Shown here: one piece after another, positions 25,709-36,527 of the stretch | Position numbering within the stretch: position 1 is the first letter of the stretch | Layout: each line of letters opens with the position of its first letter | DNA from: Pohlia nutans | Lineage: Eukaryota > Streptophyta > Bryopsida > Bryales > Mniaceae | Reading direction: 5' to 3' | NCBI GenBank assembly: GCA_022496805.1 | Contig: CM040087.1 | Span: forward strand, 16,823,501-16,887,500 | DNA: 64,000 nt | The notes under the pieces: generated by a model | Told to the model about the DNA's origin: nothing | Seen by the model: the letters and a program-made list of their open reading frames with translations, nothing else | Database searches by the model: none | Translations under genes and position numbers: made by a program

Positions 25709-26279
25709 CTTGAACTTGACAACCTACTCCACAGAAAAGTAGACGCTTCACTCCAGCTGCCTGTACTATATAGGTTCAGGTGAACATTCAAGACAGGCTC
25801 TATCCAATGAATATTTTCACCTATCGAATCAACAGATTCAAAAGATAGCAAGTACACATAAGCACCAATCCAAGAAAAATTGGAGTATTGCACATACAAG
25901 ATAAAAGTAAATCACCTCAACAAGCGCCAACGTATTGAGATTTGGTGACAAAGTTGGTTTCACACCCCTTGCAGCTAATACCTCCTCTGGTGTCCTGTCA
26001 AAAAACAAGGTTCTAGAATTCCTCCATTTGAGAAAGCTTTCCAATTCCAACCTCCAATACTTACACAACAGAAAACGTCCAAATGTCATCGAGAAAAAGA
26101 CTTGCAATATGGACTTGCCAGATGTCCAAATGGATCGCAGAATCAAATGTAAAGACTAGTGAACAACTGTAAGCAAATACTTTAAACAGAATAAACAGGT
26201 CACAAGGAGTACTTGACTTGACCTAAAGAAGGACTGAAGAGCCATACCTGGCAAGGACTGGAATAGGTTTGAATCTATC
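25709..26279 (-). pseudogene. HCAR: Three-exon fragment of 7-hydroxymethyl chlorophyll a reductase (HCAR)
   Basis: HCAR is a plastid iron-sulphur flavoprotein of the chlorophyll cycle that reduces 7-hydroxymethyl chlorophyll a. On the minus strand three segments join in phase: DRFKPIPVLA (26279-26248), then TPEEVLAARGVKPTLSPNLN plus TLALVE (25994-25916), then AAGVKRLLFCGVGCQVQ (25760-25709). All introns have clean GT/AG borders (CAG|GTATGG, GAG|GTGATT, AAG|GTATGA). The rest of the enzyme (several hundred residues, including the transit peptide and the other cluster-binding parts) was not found on either side. It is therefore a captured or leftover fragment rather than a functional gene. Whether it is transcribed is unknown. 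Confidence 0.8.
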
Positions 26280-26292
26280 AACCGGTCCACAG

Positions 26293-26466
26293 CAACAGCA
26301 GCAAAATTTAAGGGAAAACTCGTTCAGGAAGACAATGGCGAAGGAACCCTAAGCGCGAAATAAGACGATGGTGAACGACGCTCGCCAAACCCGTCCATAG
26401 CAGGCAGCAGCAAAACTTAAGCAAAAGCTCGTTCAGGAAGACAATGGCGAAGGAACCCTAAGCCCA
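26293..26466. repeat. Tandem duplication of about 108 bp beside the HCAR fragment
   Basis: Two copies of CTCGTTCAGGAAGACAATGG followed by CGAAGGAACCCTAAGC occur about 108 bp apart, each preceded by a related CAGCAGCAAAA(T/C)TTAAG. On the minus strand this lies directly upstream of the HCAR fragment, where a leader or promoter would sit. Its role is unknown. Confidence 0.75.
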
Positions 26467-26479
26467 CGAAGAGAGGCCC

Positions 26480-27330
26480 AACGGCCGTAAACCCTAATTT
26501 TTTTTTTCAAACCCTGAACACCAACTCAGCGCCTTTTCAACGCCACCTCACCCATTTGTCTACATCAGGTCTAAAATTTGAATATTCCAGACCCTATACT
26601 ATTTCTACTTTTTTCTATTTGGGTTGAATAGATCACACTCTATATTAGTTATAAGGGCATTCAATGCATATTTCTATATGCTATTGTAAATCTAAACTAA
26701 TTGTAATTTTTACCTCCAATGTTTATTTGACACTTTACATTATTTCGCACGTAGTTTTCTACTTCTACCACGCAGTGTACTGTAAGCCACCGAGATGGCT
26801 CACACCCTAAGTTACTCATTTTTATTATTAAATTGATCTTTTTAATATTTGCATTGAGTCTAAAATGCATCGGTTGATGTATTTGGATGTTTTCGTATAT
26901 TTTATGATTGCTTTAGTATTAAATTGGGTATTATTTAGTTAGTACAAAATAGGAGAAATTCTCATCAATTAGATTGTTAATTGATGTGAAATTATAGAAA
27001 TTAGGATAATTAGAGTGTTAGTTGTTGAATTAGTGTAGGCAATGCCAATTAGTGTAGATCTAGTGTGACCATTGGATGAATGGACGGCGTGGATGAAGAT
27101 GAAGATGAAGGCCATGGGGAGACCCTAGGGGGTCGTCCATGTTTTTTGGGAGAAGGGAGTCTTATGTGTGTGGAGGTCATGGGAGGAAAAGGTAGAGGTA
27201 GGAACTTAGGGAAAAAGGCAGTAGGGGAAATCGGCAATATCTTCCTAATACTATCAAGGAATGAGCTAAAATTTTTGCACTAGATAGATGATGATGTTAG
27301 CTTTCTAGGGACACCTCACACGCGAGATTT
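26480..27330. other. Intergenic AT-rich DNA
   Basis: No gene recognised. A short purine-rich plus-strand open frame near 27.08-27.28 kb (MDGVDEDEDEGHG...) has low-complexity composition and no family resemblance. Confidence 0.5.
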
Positions 27331-27830
27331 GGAGCTACAACGAGGGAGAAATCGCCGATCACGTGGGAGAGGGGTGGCGGCCGCAAGAATGGGAGGTCAG
27401 CAGCTTTGGGGCCCCATAACTTTTGATTGGTAAGGGATTTTTGAGTGTGGTTTGCGCGTGCTAGAGCGGGGTAAAGTCCACTTTGTGCTGGTTTAGTTTC
27501 GTGGTGATTGAAGCTACAACGAGGGAGAAATTGCCGATCACGTGGGAGAGGGGTGGCGGCCGCAAGAATGGGAGGTCAGCAGCTTTGGGGCCCCATAACT
27601 TTTGATTGGTAAGGGATTTTTGAGTGTGGGTTGCGCGTGCTAGAGCGGGGTGAAGTCTACTTTGTGCTGGTTTAGTGCCGTGTTGATTGGAGCTACAACG
27701 TAGGAGTAATAGCCGATCAAGTGCGAGAGGGTTGGCGGCAACAAGGATTGAAGAGCACCAACTTTGGAGGGCTATAACTCTCAATTGGTAAAATATTTTT
27801 CATTGATTTTTGCGTGAGAGGAGAGAGATT
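27331..27830. repeat. 179-bp tandem repeat, two full copies and one diverged partial copy
   Basis: Units beginning GGAGCTACAACG start near 27331, 27510 and 27689, a period of 179 bp. The first two copies are nearly identical through GATCACGTGGGAGAGG, GGCGGCCGCAAGAATGGG, CCCCATAACTTTTGATTGG and GTGCTAGAGCGGGG. The third is clearly related but diverged (GATCAAGTGCGAGAGGG, GGCTATAACTCTCAATTGG). Such tandem units occur in satellite DNA and in untranslated regions of large LTR retrotransposons. No retrotransposon genes are seen next to it. Confidence 0.85.
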
Positions 27831-27839
27831 GAAGTTAGC

Positions 27840-29024
27840 TTCCATTAGAAATTTACTTTGTGGAATTTGAAGTCTCTAGTAGGAAATGGCGTTTGTTTTA
27901 GTGTCATGGGGTGTGCTGCCTTTTTTTAGTTATTGAATTTTAACTTGTAAGTGTTGTTTTCAACACTATTTTGCATTTATCTATGCCTATGTTCCTTGTG
28001 CATGCGGTGAATGCGAGTAAAATGTGTATGTAAGTGCATGTGCATATGCTTATGAATGTATTGTGCATGTGAAGGTGTAAGTCGAATTCTCGGTTTAGGA
28101 GTCCATGCTTGGAAGGCGTTAGAGGTCCCTACACCCCCTCTCGGCCCAACTTGTAATACTTTGACCGCCGGTTGGTCAAAGTGCTTACATGTACCCCCGA
28201 GGATTTTCTTCAAGTTATTGGTTAGCCTCGGGTGTGAAAACTCAAGACTTTGTGGAATTCGGTCTGTTTCCTTTTTCACATCAAGCCTTGGAAGTAAGTA
28301 TAATAGTTAGGTCCTCATAAGTCGTCCAAGCCAGATTTGGTAGACTATGCTGGTATTGATCAATGAGTAAGTCTATTGTAGGTGTGAACCAATTGGGTCA
28401 TTTAGATCAGGCCTTAGTTGAGGATCTTGGCCGGGAAGTACCTTCTTTTTTGCAAACCTAGATGAAAACATTGGAATAGTCAGTTGTATTTATTTATAAT
28501 AATGTCATAGCACACAATGCCAGAATTGCGTCATTCAAGTCAAGAGCGCAATTCTCTAAAATGTAGATAGTACATGCAGGTATACATTTCGAGGCGTACG
28601 TCTAGAAAAGTGCCAATGTCTTGTACTAGAGCTGTTTTAGAATATAATTATAGGTCGAGTAACAAATGCTTCTATAATTGCTGCTAAATAGTGGCTTCTG
28701 GGCTAAACCCGAGACTAATTTTTGTACTCTTACAGAACCATAGATCATCAATTTCGGCAATTGGTACGTCAAATTGACAACCGGGTTGGGGCTTGGGCCG
28801 ATCATGTTCTTTCAAAGAGACTATATGATTGTCCTACCGGACAAGAAGATATTCTAAAAGACACTAGTATATTATAAGAGTCAAAAAAATTGTTCAAGAA
28901 GCTCTATATATAGTCTTGAAGAGACACTTCAAGATAACCACGTCTTATATTCTAGTCACCTAAGTAAGTATACTAAATATTCTAAGAGGATTGACTTCTT
29001 GGCAAATGCAATAGATATGTAGTA
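27840..29024. other. Intergenic DNA, possibly retrotransposon-derived
   Basis: No coding region recognised. A GC-richer stretch near 28.08-28.3 kb (CACCCCCTCTCGGCCCAACT, TTTGACCGCCGGTTGGTC) differs from its surroundings and might be a remnant of a long terminal repeat, but no paired repeat, primer-binding site or polypurine tract was found. Confidence 0.4.
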
Positions 29025-29602
29025 TTAACCCCTAAACGTCCTTACCTATGTCCAGTTTGGGTTGTTTTGCAAAGATGCATTATAAAATGCAACTTACATC
29101 AATATTTGGAACTTGATGTATGAACAAAAGTTATACATTTTGAAATTTAGATTCAATCTATACAGTTAGATCTCTGATTGCTATCACTAATATTTTTCTA
29201 TAAATTTTGAAACATAAAATAAAAAATTATTTTGTAATTCGATTACGAATAAGATATTGACAGCATTGGGAATGAAATTTGTTGTGATAGGTTTCAATGT
29301 AGTACTCTAGATGTAGTGATTTTTGGAGATTTTTGGGATGCTTGTTTTTATGAGATTTTTTTTTCAAGAACACTTTTAGACTAAAATCTTCAAAATTTTG
29401 GGTGAAACACTGCAACACAAAATGAGGCATAATTTTTTCAAAAATTGTTTCCTTTTTGATCAAGTCACACATACATGAAGCTAGCTTCCCATAAAAAATT
29501 CAGTAAATAGATCACACTACAAAAAGTGCATGATGGATGAAAAACTGCAGATGAAATCTGCTCATCATGCAAAATATGCATGGTTGGGCAGTTAGGGGTT
29601 AC
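29025..29602. mobile_element. TTAA-type miniature element, about 578 bp
   Basis: The left end is TTAA-CCCCTAAACGTCC (29025) and the right end GGGCAGTTAGGGG-TTAC (29602), an inverted repeat with one decayed flank. The interior (GCATTATAAAATGCAACTTA, AACTTGATGTATGAACA, AGATATTGACAG) matches the copies at 50.6 and 54.4 kb in the same orientation, and those at 2.1 and 48.4 kb in the opposite one. Confidence 0.75.
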
Positions 29603-29813
29603 AGTAAGTTTTAATTCCTCCACAATGGTTTAAAGTGTATGTCAGTGACATGTACACATTTATACATTAAGGAAGCTGGTTTTTTGTTTTTGTTTTGTTT
29701 GATTGCTTTTTTTTGTATGTTACTTTGATATTTCCTTGACCATACTCCTATTGGCCGCATTATTGGTATAGTGTCAACAAAGAGGGGTGCATTGAAGTGG
29801 TTTAATCCTTGTG

Positions 29814-30469
29814 GGGTGCACTTTACATTATGTTTGAGAACCACGTGCGTTCAGGACCCCTTCTAAAAACCCCCTTTTATACAAGAAGTTATATGTCTAA
29901 ATACCTTTGTGTACATATATATTCCCTTCTAAATATATGTGTAATGTAAATATACGTGAATATTTTTAGTTCTAAATGTGTGTATTGTATGTATACGTAA
30001 TACGACAGTGTTCAAATTAATACCCCTTTTGCGCACTCATGTATACTTGTACATGATTAGTACAGTGCATCCCCCGAGGTTTAATCGCATTTTAGACATT
30101 CAGTGTAAGGGTTATGGCATTTTTGAATGATATTGGTTTCAAAAATTTGAATTAGATTATGATAGATGGATAATGGGAGTTTTTGATGTCACTCTTAGCC
30201 TCAGGGGTGCACTCTACATTATGTTTGAGAATCACGTGCGTTCATGACCCTTCTAAAAACCCCCTTGTATACAAAAGGTTATATGTCTAGATACTTTTGT
30301 ATAGAGATGTATTCCGTTTTAAATATATGTTTAGTGTAAGTATATGTGAATATTTTCAATTCTAAATGTGTTTATTGTATGTATACGTAATACGGCAGTG
30401 TTCAAATTAATACCCCTTCTGTGCACTCACGTATACTTGTACATGTTTAGTACAGTGCACCCCCCGAGC
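29814..30469. repeat. Direct repeat pair, about 265 bp, period 391
   Basis: The blocks 29814-30079 and 30205-30469 are near-identical over their length. Shared landmarks in order are GGGGTGCACT, ATTATGTTTGAGAA, CACGTGCGTTCA, TTCTAAAAACCCCC, GTATGTATACGTAATACG and CAGTGTTCAAATTAATACCC, closing with TACAGTGCA(T/C)CCCCCGAG. About 125 bp of unrelated sequence separates them. This could be a local duplication or short terminal repeats of a small element. No coding sequence lies between them. Confidence 0.85.
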
Positions 30470-30479
30470 TCTTAGCATC

Positions 30480-31138
30480 TTCGGAAAGCTCTTGGTGGGT
30501 AGGGGTGCAGTAAAGTTGTTTTGTGGTTTTTAGACCTACAATGTGAAAGCTATGGATTTTTAATAAAATTTTATCACAATTAAATCATAGATAAATTATT
30601 CTAAAAAACAAAAGAAAAATTATCGGAAACAGAGGCCATGGGAATGCATGAGAACACATAGAGCACGGGAAACTTAAGAAGGAAATGCAATATGGGAAGC
30701 ACAAGTAGCATACAGAATGCGAGGAATATGAGGAACACATAGAACAACTGGGCCAATGACATCGAATGACACTGGTATATACAATAGTTGGATAGATTAA
30801 AACAAATTTATTATTTATTTGACTTTTTACCTTTTACGTACTAGAAAGTGCTACAGGGTCCATTTGGAAAAGACACTAATTGAGACACTAATTTGATATT
30901 TAACTCCAAATGGACCATGTAGCATTTGTAGGCAACACAATGTTTTTGTAATCTAATTTTGATTATATATACAATAAACACATTTAGAACTAACGCTCAA
31001 GGCTCAAGACCATCCTATACACGTAATTTGCTACTTATGCACTTGGCCGAGTGCATTCATTTCATGAGCAAATCTTGCTTAAAAAACTTTGTGTAATAAG
31101 TTCTCTAAAAAACAATGATTGTCTTTCTACATATCACT
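30480..31138. other. Intergenic AT-rich DNA
   Basis: No gene recognised. The segment ends with GCACTTGGCCGAGTGCA at about 31.04 kb. Sequence related to this (GCACTTGGCTAGGTGCAA) recurs at 50.03 kb, where it also precedes a polypyrimidine block, which suggests a shared repeat family. Confidence 0.45.
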
Positions 31139-31482
31139 TACATTGCAAACAAACAATTCTTTTATTTATTTTTTATTCTTATCTTTATCTTTTTTATCAT
31201 TGTTTTTATCTTTTCTTTCTCTTGTTTCTTTCTTATCTTCTCTCTTGTCTTCTTTTTATTTCCTTCTTGTTTTCTTTTTTGATTTCATCTTTTTCTTCTA
31301 TTTTTCTTCATCCCTCTTGTAGCAGCCACAAACCCAACACCTGCACTAAAGAAATAAAATCAAATTTAAAAAAAAAAAGATATTCATAATTTTTTTCTTT
31401 TTTCTTTTTTTGGTTTTTTTCTTTTTGTAAGCTCATAAATCCTAAAAATAAAAAATAGGGTTTAGCCACCAGCGGCGATGGG

Positions 31483-31483
31483 G

Positions 31484-31554
<71 letters not shown>
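31483..31554. repeat. (TA)n microsatellite
   Basis: An uninterrupted run of about 36 TA dinucleotides. It lies in the loop of the fold-back element. Such runs are highly mutable and can extrude cruciforms. Confidence 0.97.
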
Positions 31555-31560
<6 letters not shown>

Positions 31561-31639
31561 ACATATATTTTTGAACTACTAAGGTTTGTTGGATGCGTGG
31601 TCGCGCACCCAATCCCTCTTCCTCTCCTCTCCCTCACTC

Positions 31640-31830
31640 CCTCCGAGAGAGAGGAGAGAGGGAGAGAAAAAAGGAAGTAAAGGAGAGGAGACGAAGAAGG
31701 AAGGAGAGAAGAAGAAGAGTGAGGGAGATGCCACAAAGGAGAGGGAAAAAAGAGGGAGAGGAGAAGAAGAGGGAGAGGAGAAGAAGAGGGAGTGAGGGAC
31801 ATGAGAGGAGAGGAAGAGGGATTGGGTACA
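31640..31830. repeat. GA-rich low-complexity tract
   Basis: Almost pure purine on the plus strand (GAGAGAGGAGAGAGGGAGAG, GAAGAAGAGGGAGAGGAG repeated). Open frames through it on both strands are artefacts of the missing stop codons in such a tract. Confidence 0.95.
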
Positions 31831-31901
31831 CGGTTGCACATTCAATAACCTTCAATAGTCTAAAAATAAAAATAGAACTTTTTTTTTTCTTCTGCCGCCG
31901 T

Positions 31902-32455
31902 TTAACCCTTTAAGGACCAAGCATCCAAATAGTGGATGATTGTTGGTCAAAGCCAATTTTGAACTTGAAGATGACGTTTTTTGCTATTGCTCTCAATTGA
32001 GAAAATGAAGTTTATCAAGTCTAATTTTCACTTCACTTTTCGGATCTTGTAAATTTCAAGTATTGAATATTTTATTTCTGTTGCAAGCTAGGTAGCTCAA
32101 GGTCTGAATTGCACTGCATAGAATGTTCACCTTTTGAATTTTAAAATTAAATTCAAAAATTCTACAAAAATATATCATGTGATTCTCCATTTTCATTTGC
32201 ACATGTTCTAGAAATTTTATATTTTTTGAAGATTTTTTGTAATTAATATGAATTTCTTAGAGTATTTGACCTAAAAATTTATAAAAAATTCGTTTCGTAT
32301 TAAAAAAAATCAGAAAATTTTAGGACTAATAAGAAACATACAATTTCATGCATGAAAAATATCAACAAATAAATTTTATCAATTCTTGAATGCTAAACTG
32401 TGTATAAAAGTGTAGTTTGACTATTCTGCAAAGGAATGGGACGTTAAAGGGTTAA
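31902..32455. mobile_element. TTAA-type miniature element nested in the fold-back element
   Basis: It begins TTAA-CCCTTTAAGGACC and ends GGGACGTTAAAGGG-TTAA, with both TTAA flanks kept. Its flanks (CTGCCGCCG on the left, CTGGCGGCAACTG on the right) are themselves inner parts of the surrounding inverted repeat, so it inserted near the tip of the fold-back element and is younger than it. Confidence 0.7.
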
Positions 32456-32769
32456 AGTTCAACTGGCGGCAACTGAATCTTAAATTCTATTTTTTTTTAA
32501 ATTTATATTTTTAGGATTCATGAGCCCTAAACAAAAATGAAGACAAAATTCAAATTCAATAAATAAATAAATAAAATTTGTGGTTTTTTTTTTCCCTCGG
32601 TGCAGGTGTGGAGTTTGCAACTACCACAAGAGGATTGAAAAAAAAAAAGGACATGAAGGAAGACAAGAAGGAAAAGAAAAAGAAGACAAGGAAGAAACAA
32701 GATAAAAGATAAAAGATAAAGATAAAGATAAAATAAAATAACAAATAAAGATAAGAATAAAAATTAACC

Positions 32770-33567
32770 CCGACACGCCCAAACGACCATTTTCTAGTCG
32801 CTACTCAAATCTAATGGACTTCCTGAAATTTTAAAACAATATTTTTTTGAAAAATAAAAAATATTTTAAAATACTACATCAAGTCTACTTTCCAACCCAA
32901 GTTGAATTATGCTGCAATCCAAGTTAAACTCCACCCGGAAGAATTTTTCAAAGTGAATCACTTCAACATTATCTTAGTGTTATAAAATTTTCTATTTGGG
33001 GAAAGTATTGATGTTCCCTCCATTTCTTTTGCTTTTTTGAAGTTTACAATAAATAAACCAAATTTAACCAATCATATTAAATTTTAAACTATTTGTGTCA
33101 CGATTCTCATTTATGTTACTATGTATCACTATTGTACATATTAAAATTTAAATGTAAGATACTAGTCACAAAATGGCACAAATAGTCACATGGCACAAAT
33201 AGGGTGGATTAAGGTAAGATGTTCTAAAACCACCCACCCACCAATTATGACATGTAGACCTTTCTTGGGGCCATCACAGTTGAGACTCAAAACCACCAAT
33301 GGCATGCCAAGCATTGCGAAGAAATAGTTGATGGTTTTGGGTATCATTATGAGTGAAAATTAGTACCTATGTCCACACATAGGTGTGGACATGGGGAAAT
33401 CTAGAGGTCTGATTTGGGTGATGAAGTTCTTTTCACTTCAAAAATTTGTATCAGTTTGAATATTTGGAATTAAATTGCGAAAATTTGTACATTCCATGAG
33501 GAATCTTCTTCCAAATGACCGAAAAATATTTCTCATAAATAACCTTGAAAAAATGAGGCCATATTTC
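32770..33567. other. Intergenic AT-rich DNA
   Basis: No gene or RNA recognised. The sequence is AT-rich with frequent stops on all frames. Confidence 0.5.
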
Positions 33568-33804
33568 TTAACCCTTAAAGGACCAAGGATTCACGGTTTA
33601 AAATGACAAATTTAATTGATCATATTGTAAAAATTATAATTTGAATGACACCAAATTTTATATCACTAAAATTAGTGAAGAATATTACATATGCTGAATA
33701 ATTTATTTTTTAAAATTATCAAAAAAGAATCTACATAAAACCTACTCAAAATTACTGAAAAAAATAGGAGCCACGTGGTGGCCTTAAGATCCTTTAAAGA
33801 TTAA
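33568..33804. mobile_element. Short TTAA-type miniature element, about 237 bp
   Basis: The left end is TTAA-CCCTTAAAGGACC and the right end GGATCCTTTAAAGA-TTAA. The right terminal region contains GCCACGTGGTGGCC, which is the complement of the left terminal region of the copy at 52770 (GGCCACCACGTGGC), so this is a shorter, inverted relative. Confidence 0.65.
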
Positions 33805-36493
33805 ATTGGTGGTTTTAGGACATCCTACCTTACCTTACATACAGTCTTCATGGATTTCCTGGCCTTCTCACTTCTCACTTCTCACCCTCAACGGTCCAGA
33901 ATTTACCGAGAGCCATAATACACAAGCTTGAGGATATGCAGACCTTGCTTAGCAAACTGTGCTAGCTGTAAGATTTCACAAACAAGTTAGAGCTATTCAC
34001 AAACACAAGCAATATCCTATGTTGCTTACAGCAAAGCAATTTGAAATCTGGATAAATATGCAATAGCTACAGAAATCAGACTTTCGTTCACAATCAAATG
34101 ACCCAAGGGCGCCCAAATCTAACGACCGTTGACGAGTGCTTAGGAAATTATATCTTCAATTTATGTAAATATCAGAAAAAATAAAGGACATTTTCAGAGC
34201 TCAATAAGCACATTTTGTCCTTATTAATCACTGGTTACAACCATATTTTAATCATTTTGGAATATCATTAATTTCTCAAACATTGTCAAAGTTTAGTATA
34301 CGGTAGAATGAAATATAATATATGTAGTAACTAATTTATATTGCATTATCAATTCAAAAGATAAGATTGTTTTTTAATAATTCATAAAAATAATGGCCAG
34401 TTATAGTTTTTTGTGGATCGTGTTACTATGAATGTACCCCAACCTCCATGACAATTTCTAGTGAGGTTTTGAAAGAATTTGGGAAAACGACAAAAAAAAT
34501 AAAAATAAAGACGCAGAAATCACCTCGAGAAGTCACTGTCAAAAATTTAAATAACCATGAGAGAAAATATAGGGTGTCTTTTATTCATTTAAGAAAAAAA
34601 TTATCAATTTTTAAAGGTAATATAGGGTGTATATTGACCAATTTGAGAATATTCTTAAAATATTCTTAGAACATATTGTGAATATACCCTAAATATATTA
34701 TAAATAGTAGGATATTCCAAGTATTTCATAGCCCCTCATCAAATACCCTCTGTTCGCTCATGTATACCAAAATTTGCACTAAATGACTTCCCCAAAAGAA
34801 TCCATCTTGAATAAAGCGAGGAATAAAGGCATTAGAAGCAATAGAGGCACAAAGACTTGCTTTAAAGATTTCAAAAACAATTGTTGAGATAGTTTTTAAC
34901 ATTACTAATGCAACTAATAATCCAAGAAAATAGTAGTAGTACTTTGTTGTTTGAACCTCTAAAATCCAATGAGATTACACCTGCTACTGAAATTTGAAAA
35001 ATTCTTTAGAATTTTCTTGGGTAAAAACCCTCTCTGAGTACCTTATCGACGGAATTAAAAATTTGTGAATAGTTTTCTAGGATAGAAGGGCATATTTGAG
35101 GGCATGATTTAATATTTCCTAACATTGAGGGGCAATGTTGTTGTGCAAGACGAGGCAATTTGAAAACAAAACTAGAATCCCACAACTAGGGTTACTATTT
35201 TGGATTCGATTGTTGGTTTCAGTCCTTCAAAATTTTATTGGCCCAAAATTAGAACCAAAAATTAAAATCTTGAATCACAATCTAAAACATTGGCACCCCT
35301 GTGCAATACAAATGCGCAAGAAAGACTCTTATCCAAAGCCCCAATCCAAGACCCCACCTCCAACCCCTCTCTAAGACCCCTCCCCTCCTCCAGACTTTTT
35401 CCCAAGATCCCTTCCCATGACCCCTTCCCATGACCCCTCCCCTCCTCCAGACCTTTTCCAGGCCCCCTCCCAAGACCCCTCCCCAAGTTCCCGCTCCAAG
35501 CCCCGGTTCAAGACCCCGGTCCCATAACCCAATCTCCAAAGACAACATGGAATCACTTCTACATTTCTCTCATTTTTTCATTCATTTACATTACAAATAG
35601 TACTTTTACATTATATTTACTTATACATTATATTTACATTTTCCATTATATTTACTTTTACATTTAACTTTCTATTACATTTTAAATTCTTTTACATTAT
35701 ATTCTCTTTTACGTTACTTTTACATTGTATTTACATTAAACCTATATAAGTCACATCAAATATATATTTTTACACTTTTTATTTTTTTATTCCCATTTCT
35801 GTTATTTTACACATAGCATTATTACATTATTATAACATTATTACATTATAACATTAATATTACTACATTATTACTACATTATTATCATTATCATGGCTAT
35901 GGCTATGATTATGATTATGGTTATGGTTATGATTTTTATTATTATTATTACTACTATATGTTTATTTTTCTTACATTATTATTATTACATTATGATCACA
36001 TTACTATAACATTATTATTACATTATAACATTATTATAGCATTATTATTTTTGTTTTTTAACGTTTCAATCTAATACTCGTATTTTGAAGATAGTTAACT
36101 ATTTAAATCAAAACACTTGTATTGGTTTACAATTGTGAACAATATCTTTTAGAAAGTATTCACGCTTTGTTAGTGGAAATACCTAGTGTGACGAGATTTT
36201 TAAAGAAATTAGGAAACATTAATAGTTGGAAAGAATAATAAGTTCAAATGGAAGAGAACAAGCATATTTTGTATTGCACGATGAACAACTGGTTTTATAC
36301 TTCTTGGAGCATGCAAGATATAATTTCATATATAAAATCAAGTTTACGAGGTTTCATTACAGACATGGATGAAAAATAAAAAAAATGCGACATTCTAGAT
36401 TGTCACCAAAAACCAACCTAAGTTCTTCATTTCCACCATCGCCATCATCATCATTGCCATCACCATTGACATTTACATTACCAAAGCACTACC
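33805..36493. other. Intergenic DNA with simple-sequence tracts
   Basis: No gene recognised. From about 35340 to 35530 lies a C-rich tract of short imperfect repeats (CCCTTCCCATGACCCCT, CCTCCCCTCCTCCAGAC). From about 35570 to 36060 there are ATTACATT/TTATTA-type low-complexity repeats. Long open frames on the minus strand through the C-rich tract reflect its composition. Confidence 0.6.
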
Positions 36494-36527
36494 ATTAGGG
36501 GAAAAATGGGGTCCTAAAGGGGCCCTG
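36494..36527 (+). repeat. Left terminal inverted repeat of the 10.5-kb element
   Basis: 34 bp beginning ATTAGGGGAAAA and ending AAAGGGGCCCTG. It pairs with 46990-47023 in inverse orientation with about four mismatches in the middle. Similarity may extend outward by three or four bases (TACC against TATC). Confidence 0.85.

Larger units (their letters stand above)
31139..32766. mobile_element. Fold-back element with long polypyrimidine/polypurine inverted arms
   Basis: The left arm (about 31139-31450) and the right arm (about 32490-32766) are inverted repeats of each other. TTCTTATCTTTATC-rich sequence on the left matches GATAAAGATAAGAA on the right. CCTCTTGTAGCAGCCACAAA and ACACCTGCAC on the left match the complement of the right-arm sequence around 32600-32635. 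CTCATAAATCCTAAAAATA on the left matches TTTAGGATTCATGAG on the right. The loop contains a TA microsatellite, a GA-rich tract and a nested TTAA-type element. Related sequence recurs near 50.1 kb. The outer boundaries are approximate. Confidence 0.65.

Noticed and set aside
31308..31841. Ser/Leu/Pro-rich minus-strand and Arg/Glu-rich plus-strand open frames
   Set aside because: They cross a TA microsatellite and a GA tract that lack stop codons; no protein family features.
35262..35556. Gly/Arg-rich minus-strand open frames
   Set aside because: They are translations of a C-rich imperfect minisatellite (CCCTTCCCATGACCCC-like), with no start context or homologue.
36494..36501. Telomere-like TTAGGGG at the element ends
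   Set aside because: A single occurrence in each inverted end, not a repeat array; it is part of the terminal inverted repeat.
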